5,775 nt of DNA from Acetofilamentum sp. (GTDB lineage Bacteria > Bacteroidota > Bacteroidia > Bacteroidales > JAFGXI01), in contig DYOK01000167.1 in NCBI GenBank assembly GCA_020720565.1, positions 1-5,775 of the forward strand, written 5' to 3'. This document shows positions 1 through 4,994 of this stretch, in pieces; within the stretch, counting starts at the first letter, position 1, and each line of letters starts with the position of its first letter. Below the pieces are notes generated by a model. That model did not search any database. It worked only from the letters and a program-made list of their open reading frames with translations, and was not told where the DNA came from. A program made the translations under genes and the position numbers.

Positions 1-13
1 ATTTCAAGCTGAT

Positions 14-1759
14 TTATCTAGTGTATTTTTTTAATCGAATCCACCAGTTAATGAGTCCGATTAATATCAGAATACCAAGTGGTGCCAATACGTTGGTAAT
101 TTGCCAAATTGTTTTTGTTCCAGTAATTTTGGTAGGATCGAGTAATCTAATTTTATATTCTTTGGTTCTCATGTTCAAAATGCCAGAATCGTCGCACAGA
201 TAATGGACCGCATTCACCAAAAAGTCTTTGTTTCCATATATTTGACCCGTAAACTTGTCTTTTTCTAAAGGATATGGGGTGTAACCTTTTTCGGTCATTT
301 TTAAACTATTCCGCATAATTGAAGCATCAGCAACAACAATTTGTTTGGTTTGGATGGACTTTTTCTGAAACCGAATCTCGTTCGATTGTTCAATTTGGGG
401 TGTCATCCGGTCAACAAATACAGACTTAAACACACCTTCGAGAAGGTAAGCGGTTGGAATATTCGATTTATTGTAGAAATTTTTGTTTTGCTTTTGGTTG
501 ATAATATTTAGGTCGATACGCACTGGAGCACTTAGTTTTTTTGAATAGTTGGATGTCGTCAATAAAGGGGTCTTTTTAAGTTCGGGTTTGTATCCTATGG
601 TGTCGATTGAACTTACAAATTCATGTTTAACCAAATTTAGATTTCGGCTGATGGGGTGGTTATAATTCCCCGTAACAAGCGGGAAAAACGACCAAGGGAA
701 CAGCTTGAAATCAGGGTACTTAGAGCCAGGTTGCGATACGTCGAGTGGAATACTGCTGCATTGCATATCTTGAATTAAATCCGAATTGATACGAATACCG
801 TATGTAAAAAGTTGGTCGTCAATATCGATATCGGGAATCATGGCCATTGTAAACGACAGGTAGGCTAAACTGTCCATGCTGGTATTGGTTCCATTCAAAA
901 GCCAAAGCACGCGTCCACCATTCATAATATATTGGTCGATGATGAACTTGTCTTTTTCCGAGAATTTTTGAGTGGGGCCGGCAATTATTATGGCTTTGTA
1001 CTTATTAAATACGGCATATTGGCCAGAGTCGCGTTCGTTTCGGTCGGACAAAGCGTAGATTTTTTCGTCAATTTTTACCCGTTCAATGGCATAAAAATCT
1101 TTTAAAGTTTTCCCTAAATCTGCGGTTTGAGCTTTACTCAACTCTCCATGACCTTCGATAAACGCAATACGATCGGGTTGGTCTTGCGAAAGCTTTTTTA
1201 GAGTAGACATTAAGTTAAACTCCAAATCTTCGATTGCACTGTTTAAGTTCTGCTCTGGATTCAAAGTTGGGTTGTTGATCAAAAAATCGATAGGGACTTC
1301 GTTGCCTTTATAATACACAATACCTCCTGGGAAAACCGTTTTTTGAGTCAAACTGCCTTCCTCGGTGCGTTCTTGGATATTCATCGGATTTAATCCTTTT
1401 TTTATCAGTTCTTGAAAAAGCTGATTTTTTTCTTTGATGTTGGCACTTTCGTTGGGATTGATAAATTCGAAATCGACATGTGTGCCGCCAATCACCTTAA
1501 ATTCGTTAAGCATTTCTTCGATGCTACTCTTTAAGCGCTCCAGACCCGGCGATAATTCGTCCCCCTCGAGATAAATCTGAAAAAAAACCACATCGTTTAA
1601 TGACTCCAAATGTTTTTTGGTCACATCGGACAGCGTATATCTCTTTTCTGATGTTAAATCGATTCGAGCAAAAAATAGACCTCCAATGAAATTTATTAAT
1701 ACAATTAGAATGACGATAGCCACAAATTGTGATAGAGATTTATGTTTGAATGTTTTCAT
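14..1759 (-). CDS. gldG: GldG, gliding-associated ABC transporter auxiliary (substrate-binding-like) subunit
   Basis: This 581-residue protein matches GldG, which in Flavobacterium works with the ATPase GldA and permease GldF in an ABC transporter linked to gliding motility. The transported substrate is not known. One N-terminal membrane helix (about residues 12–31) is followed by a large domain expected outside the cytoplasm, then a C-terminal helix (about 554–575) and a short basic tail. Family landmarks visible are YTLSDVTK near 41–48, FIEGHGELS at 200–208, GGRVLWLLNG at 281–290 and a GNKDFLVNAVHYL segment at 509–521. This architecture fits the ABC_transp_aux (GldG-type) family, and both ends are intact. 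It lies 98 bp downstream of gldF on the same strand, so co-transcription is likely. The ATG at 1759 is chosen because the membrane helix starts about 11 residues later. The family call is firm; the role in motility is inferred, since non-gliding Bacteroidota also carry gldFG. Confidence 0.88.
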   Translation of the reverse strand: MKTFKHKSLSQFVAIVILIVLINFIGGLFFARIDLTSEKRYTLSDVTKKHLESLNDVVFFQIYLEGDELSPGLERLKSSIEEMLNEFKVIGGTHVDFEFINPNESANIKEKNQLFQELIKKGLNPMNIQERTEEGSLTQKTVFPGGIVYYKGNEVPIDFLINNPTLNPEQNLNSAIEDLEFNLMSTLKKLSQDQPDRIAFIEGHGELSKAQTADLGKTLKDFYAIERVKIDEKIYALSDRNERDSGQYAVFNKYKAIIIAGPTQKFSEKDKFIIDQYIMNGGRVLWLLNGTNTSMDSLAYLSFTMAMIPDIDIDDQLFTYGIRINSDLIQDMQCSSIPLDVSQPGSKYPDFKLFPWSFFPLVTGNYNHPISRNLNLVKHEFVSSIDTIGYKPELKKTPLLTTSNYSKKLSAPVRIDLNIINQKQNKNFYNKSNIPTAYLLEGVFKSVFVDRMTPQIEQSNEIRFQKKSIQTKQIVVADASIMRNSLKMTEKGYTPYPLEKDKFTGQIYGNKDFLVNAVHYLCDDSGILNMRTKEYKIRLLDPTKITGTKTIWQITNVLAPLGILILIGLINWWIRLKKYTR

Positions 1760-1857
1760 TTTTAAACTTAAGTATTATGTATAATTTAATGTATTTTTTT
1801 TGTGCTATAATATAGATATATAGCTTGTTACAAAAAACAATAAATCGATCGAAGACC

Positions 1858-2589
1858 TTAGTATTTTCTATATTCTAATTTTAATTTAGTGAGGCTTAAA
1901 AAAAGCACAACCAAGCTTGCAAAATAAAGTACATCTCTTGTGTCGACAACGCCTTTGCTCACCGAACGGTAATGTTCCGAAATTCCCAGATCGATTATAA
2001 AATTCTCGATACCTTTGAACCATTCGAGATACCCAATGGAATCGAACCCTATATATATAATGTAGGCTAATGCCACAGATAAAATAAACGCAATAATCTG
2101 ATTTTTGGTGAGCGACGATGTAAAAATACCAATCGAAACATATGCCGATGCCAGAAAAATTAAACCAATAAATGAGCCCCAAAATGCGCCTTGGTCGATA
2201 TTACCTACGGGATTGCTTAAGTAATATACCGAGCCATAATAAACCAATACAGGAATAAGCGAAATCATTACCAAAGTCAAGGCACTAAAATATTTGGCTA
2301 ATATAATTTGAGAGTCGGACAGTGGTTTAGTAAAAAGCAACTCGATGGTACCGGTGTTTCGCTCGTCGGAAAAAGTACGCATGGTAATAGCCGGAATTAA
2401 AAACAAGAATATCCAGGGTGCAAAATAAAACATGGGCGCTAAAGTAGCATATCCATTTTCGATAATATTAAACTCACCCGGAAATACCCATAAAAACAAG
2501 CCATTGGCTATGATAAAAATACCCACGACCAAATAACCAATTAACGAACTAAAAAAAGCTCTAAGTTCTTTTTTGTAAAGTGTAAACAT
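1858..2589 (-). CDS. gldF: GldF, gliding-associated ABC transporter permease subunit
   Basis: This 243-residue polytopic membrane protein is of the ABC-2 permease type, with about six helices (near residues 15–36, 55–72, 98–122, 136–158, 164–184 and 218–234). The diagnostic segment is PAITMRTFSDERNTGTIELL at 66–85 followed by TKPLS, a signature of the GldF/NosY-like permeases that lies in the loop after helix 2. The length is about that expected for GldF. It is the upstream gene of a gldF–gldG pair, which supports the Gld assignment over a generic ABC-2 permease. The partner ATPase GldA is not encoded here and would have to come from elsewhere in the genome, as it does in other Bacteroidota. 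The ATG at 2589 gives a short cytoplasmic N-terminus (MFTLYKKELRAF) typical of the family. A candidate -7 element lies just upstream at 2607–2614. Confidence 0.88.
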   Translation of the reverse strand: MFTLYKKELRAFFSSLIGYLVVGIFIIANGLFLWVFPGEFNIIENGYATLAPMFYFAPWIFLFLIPAITMRTFSDERNTGTIELLFTKPLSDSQIILAKYFSALTLVMISLIPVLVYYGSVYYLSNPVGNIDQGAFWGSFIGLIFLASAYVSIGIFTSSLTKNQIIAFILSVALAYIIYIGFDSIGYLEWFKGIENFIIDLGISEHYRSVSKGVVDTRDVLYFASLVVLFLSLTKLKLEYRKY

Positions 2590-2606
2590 CTTATTGATTT
2601 TTTTCG

Positions 2607-2614
2607 CAAATTTA
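2607..2614 (-). promoter_or_regulatory. Candidate -7 promoter element for gldFG
   Basis: Read on the minus strand this is TAAATTTG, an exact match to the Bacteroidota -7 consensus TAnnTTTG. It lies 17 bp before the gldF start codon, so the transcript leader would be only about 10–15 nt. No TTG box was found at the usual 17–23 nt upstream, so the call rests on one element. The match could be chance in AT-rich DNA. Confidence 0.35.
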
Positions 2615-2695
2615 CACTTTTCTCGCTTAATGTATGCCTTAAACTATATCTAGGGCTGTTTTTTTTAAATATAATTTACAATTGTTCAGAATAAA

Positions 2696-2726
2696 TTTGC
2701 AACTCCAATATACATATGTAACTTTG
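2696..2726 (+). promoter_or_regulatory. Bacteroidota-type promoter of the outer-membrane protein gene
   Basis: A TTTG -33 box (2696–2699) and a TAACTTTG -7 box (2719–2726) are separated by 19 nt. This matches the TTTG-N19-TAnnTTTG consensus of the primary sigma factor of Bacteroides and relatives. Transcription would begin near 2731–2735, giving a leader of about 20 nt before the ATG at 2752. A perfect 10-bp palindrome, TACATATGTA (2711–2720), overlaps the first two bases of the -7 box and might be an operator, though it is short and AT-rich. A second TAnnTTTG match (TAAATTTG, 2692–2699) overlaps the -33 box but has no -33 partner of its own. Confidence 0.7.
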
Positions 2727-2751
2727 TTGAAATTTTAAAATAATATAACAG

Positions 2752-3468
2752 ATGAAAAATTTATTTTTAGTATCTATTTTGGCTATGGCCATTGGCGTAA
2801 ACGCGCAAATTGAATCTGGTAAAATAATGGTCGGTGGATCATTGGGACTTTCTACAAGTGGGGGGGCTTCTGAAGAAATCAATAGTGGCACAAGCGAAAC
2901 AACTGATTTAGACAAGAGATTCTCATTTTCAATTGTACCGCAGGCTCATTATTTTCTATCAGAAAATTTAAGCGTAGGAATGGGCATTGGCTATTCTTTT
3001 ACTCGTTATACAAAGATTAATTATTTTATTAATGGTACCGATAAGTTTGATCAAGTCATTAAAACAAGCCTTGTTCTTTTTTTACCTCAAGCAAGATATT
3101 ACAAAAGTTTAGGCAAAAAATTCTATTTATTCGGTGAGGTCGGCATTCCTGTTATGATAGGATCTCAAAGTCAACTTAAATGGAACGATACGGGCGATGG
3201 AGTGATTGAAGACGACAGTGTAAACAAAGTATCTGGACTTGGATTTGATTTGTCTTTAGGTCTTGACTATGCTATATCGGATCATTTTGTCTTAGAAGCA
3301 GGTCTCGGTTTATTGAATATGAGTTATTCAAACGTAAAATCAACTGATACTGACAAAGATGGTAAAAATGGTGAAATTACAAAGGAAACTGATTTTAATT
3401 TTAGTGTTAATACAGATAATCTGTTAAATTTAGGGAGTTTAACAATTGGGGTTAAATATATATTGTAA
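2752..3468 (+). CDS. Secreted outer-membrane beta-barrel protein (OMP_b-brl-like)
   Basis: This 238-residue protein begins with a clear Sec signal peptide: K2, then a hydrophobic stretch at residues 4–16, with probable cleavage at VNA|Q (after residue 18). The mature part alternates short amphipathic strands with Gly/Asn/Asp-rich turns: KIMVGGSLGLSTS at 24–36, RFSFSIVPQAHYFL at 56–69, LSVGMGIGYSFTRY at 73–86, FYLFGEVGIPVMIG at 124–137, GLGFDLSLGLDYAI at 162–175 and a last strand LTIGVKYIL ending at the C-terminus. This is the usual pattern of small Bacteroidota outer-membrane barrels of the OMP_b-brl families (8–10 strands). It has no catalytic motif and no T9SS C-terminal domain, so a structural, adhesion or porin-like role is possible but unassigned. 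Two Asp-rich loops (near 145–155 and 199–208) resemble calcium-binding loops. It is transcribed alone: its own promoter lies upstream and a strong terminator follows. Confidence 0.82.
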   Translation: MKNLFLVSILAMAIGVNAQIESGKIMVGGSLGLSTSGGASEEINSGTSETTDLDKRFSFSIVPQAHYFLSENLSVGMGIGYSFTRYTKINYFINGTDKFDQVIKTSLVLFLPQARYYKSLGKKFYLFGEVGIPVMIGSQSQLKWNDTGDGVIEDDSVNKVSGLGFDLSLGLDYAISDHFVLEAGLGLLNMSYSNVKSTDTDKDGKNGEITKETDFNFSVNTDNLLNLGSLTIGVKYIL

Positions 3469-3491
3469 TTTCCTAATCGGATAATTTAATC

Positions 3492-3522
3492 AGCCGTTCT
3501 TTTTTTAAGAACGGCTTTTTTT
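3492..3522 (+). terminator. Intrinsic (Rho-independent) terminator after the outer-membrane protein gene
   Basis: AGCCGTTCTT (3492–3501) pairs perfectly with AAGAACGGCT (3507–3516), giving a 10-bp stem with a 5-nt T loop. A T tract runs from 3516 to 3522. It begins 24 bp after the stop codon of the outer-membrane protein gene and should separate that gene from the ZIP–CNB gene downstream. Confidence 0.92.
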
Positions 3523-3544
3523 ATGTCGTATAAAATCATTAACA

Positions 3545-3574
3545 TTGTTCATCCTAATTCAAAAATAAACTTTA
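3545..3574 (+). promoter_or_regulatory. Weak candidate promoter of the ZIP–CNB gene
   Basis: A TTG (3545–3547) lies 19 nt before AAACTTTA (3567–3574), which matches the TAnnTTTG -7 consensus except at its first and last bases. The gene follows a strong terminator and so needs its own promoter somewhere in 3523–3586, and this is the best arrangement seen there. The predicted start site near 3580 would leave a leader of fewer than 10 nt, which weakens the case. Confidence 0.22.
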
Positions 3575-3586
3575 AAAAATCGTATT

Positions 3587-4885
3587 ATGTTTGGTAACAT
3601 GCAACTCGACAGCTTTATGTTTGGCATTATCAGTGCGGCCTCTTTACCTTTAGGAGCAGCCATTGCCATGTTTTGGACACCCAATCGAAAAATCTCGGCA
3701 GGATTAATGGCCTTTGGGGGAGGTGCACTTTTGGCCGCATTAACCATCGATTTGGTAGCCGAAGCCGTAAGCAAAGGTGAATTTTATTTTGTGGCCGGAG
3801 GTGCTATAATGGGAGGAATTTTGTACGAAGTACTCAATTATATGCTCAATATGCAGGGTGGATTTATGCGTAAACGTTCAACGGCTATGCGTCATGTCAG
3901 ACGAAAACATCTTAAAGAATTAAAACTATTATTCAAACGTATGGGCGTTCTTGGCTTTTTAAGACATTTACCTCACGACGAAGTACACAAATTAGTCCCA
4001 TTTCTGAGTAAAAGACATCTAAAGGCAGGTCATTTTTTGTTTAATCAAGGCGATTTAGGTGACGAAGTTTTTGTAGTCGAATCGGGCGAAGTTCAAATTT
4101 TAAATGCGAATCAACAATTGGTAGAGACCCTTAAAAGCAACCAAGCTTGGGGCGAAATTAAATTTCTGAAACAAGACGTACATCACGAAACGGCCAAGGT
4201 GCTTTCGGACAGCATCATATGGGTTTTGCATAAATCGGATTTGGAACGAGTGGCTGCTAAATCTCAACCGATAAGAGAAGCTTTAGAGCTCTATCTTTCG
4301 GTACATGTCGAACAGCAAAGTGTCGAAGTAAGTGCCGACGAAATCGAAATTTGGTCAAACAATGCCATGGAACATGCACATGATCCTTGCCATCACGAGA
4401 TCGCCGCCGAAGGTAAAAAACATGGCAATGCGGCCTTAGCCATTTGGCTCGGGATTTTGCTCGATGGTATTCCCGAATCGTTTGTGATTGGTGCCAGTTT
4501 TTTAGTGGGCACACAAGCAGGGCACGGCGAGGCTGCTGCAGGTTTAAGTTTATCCTTGTTAGCGGGTTTGTTTTTATCAAATTTTCCCGAAGCATTGAGC
4601 AGTTCGGTAGGGATGAGAGAAAACCATTACAGCAAATTCAAAATTATGGCCATGTGGACTTCCTTGATGATAATTACCGGATTGGGAGCTTTGTTGGGTA
4701 ATTTCTTACTCGATGGAGCGAGCCCTACTATATTTCCAATTATTCAGGGAATGGCTGCAGGTGCCATGTTAACCATGATTGCCGAAACCATGTTGCCCGA
4801 AGCTTTCGAAAAAGGCGGTGCCGTTACCGGACTTTCGACTTTGATGGGCTTTTTAACAGCAATTTTCTTTAAAGAAATCGGGTAG
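3587..4885 (+). CDS. ZIP-family divalent metal transporter with an inserted cyclic-nucleotide-binding domain
   Basis: This 432-residue inner-membrane protein has a ZIP core split by a cytosolic insert. Helices 1–3 lie near residues 9–30, 36–58 and 65–88. A strongly basic linker follows (94–118, eleven Lys/Arg), then a CNB (cNMP-binding) domain at about 119–240. A His-containing stretch (259–279) leads into helices 4–8 (near 281–305, 317–340, 352–373, 383–402 and 412–428). The CNB call rests on LKAGHFLFNQGDLGDEVFVV at 145–164 followed by ESGEV, and on WGE at 188–190. The ZIP call rests on DGIPES (293–298) in TM4, SNFPEA (331–336) in TM5 and AGAMLTMIAETMLPEA (391–406). ZIP proteins move Zn2+, Fe2+, Mn2+ or similar ions into the cytoplasm; the substrate here is unknown. 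The insert sits in the TM3–TM4 loop, which is cytoplasmic in ZIPs, so allosteric control is plausible. The start at 3587 precedes TM1 directly; Met5 or Met11 are alternatives. The gene ends in tandem stops (TAG TAA). Confidence 0.87.
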   Translation: MFGNMQLDSFMFGIISAASLPLGAAIAMFWTPNRKISAGLMAFGGGALLAALTIDLVAEAVSKGEFYFVAGGAIMGGILYEVLNYMLNMQGGFMRKRSTAMRHVRRKHLKELKLLFKRMGVLGFLRHLPHDEVHKLVPFLSKRHLKAGHFLFNQGDLGDEVFVVESGEVQILNANQQLVETLKSNQAWGEIKFLKQDVHHETAKVLSDSIIWVLHKSDLERVAAKSQPIREALELYLSVHVEQQSVEVSADEIEIWSNNAMEHAHDPCHHEIAAEGKKHGNAALAIWLGILLDGIPESFVIGASFLVGTQAGHGEAAAGLSLSLLAGLFLSNFPEALSSSVGMRENHYSKFKIMAMWTSLMIITGLGALLGNFLLDGASPTIFPIIQGMAAGAMLTMIAETMLPEAFEKGGAVTGLSTLMGFLTAIFFKEIG

Positions 4886-4926
4886 TAATCAATCAGAATT
4901 TTGACCTATCGTATGGATAAAATTGA

Positions 4927-4954
4927 GTTGGCATGTTTTATAAAATACGCCAAC
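4927..4954. repeat. Inverted repeat (hairpin) between the ZIP–CNB and nuclease genes
   Basis: GTTGGC (4927–4932) is complementary to GCCAAC (4949–4954). After one A·C mismatch the pairing continues inward (TGTTTT with AAAATA, including one G·T pair) almost to the centre. The arms are about 13 nt with a very small loop. No T tract follows on the plus strand, so it is not a standard intrinsic terminator. It may be a 3' mRNA stem of the upstream gene, or an operator just ahead of the nuclease promoter. Confidence 0.55.
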
Positions 4955-4970
4955 GAATTAAAAAAAGTTA

Positions 4971-4978
4971 TATCTTTG
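4971..4978 (+). promoter_or_regulatory. Candidate -7 promoter element of the Rpn-family nuclease gene
   Basis: TATCTTTG is an exact TAnnTTTG match. It ends 16 bp before the ATG at 4995, so transcription would start near 4983–4986. No TTG -33 box is present at the usual spacing; that position falls on the right arm of the inverted repeat at 4927–4954. Confidence 0.42.
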
Positions 4979-4994
4979 AAAAAAAGAGAAATAA

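Noticed and set aside
1804..1824. GCTATA…TATAGC hairpin in the gldF–gldG gap
   Set aside because: Only six base pairs, mostly A/T, with a 9-nt loop and no T tract in either direction. Expected by chance in this AT-rich stretch.
1886..2182. 98-codon alternate frame within gldF on the same strand
   Set aside because: It overlaps a clearly conserved gldF reading frame, and its translation is Phe/Tyr/Cys-rich with no family features.
3586..3593. TATGTTTG, an exact -7 promoter match overlapping the ZIP–CNB start codon
   Set aside because: It would start transcription inside the coding region beyond Met5, and no -33 TTG lies upstream at suitable spacing. The match arises from the ATG-TTT-GG start codons.
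4257..4595. 112-codon open frame on the minus strand within the ZIP–CNB gene
   Set aside because: It is antisense to the conserved CNB and TM4–TM5 coding region, and its Arg/His/Leu-rich product has no recognisable motif.
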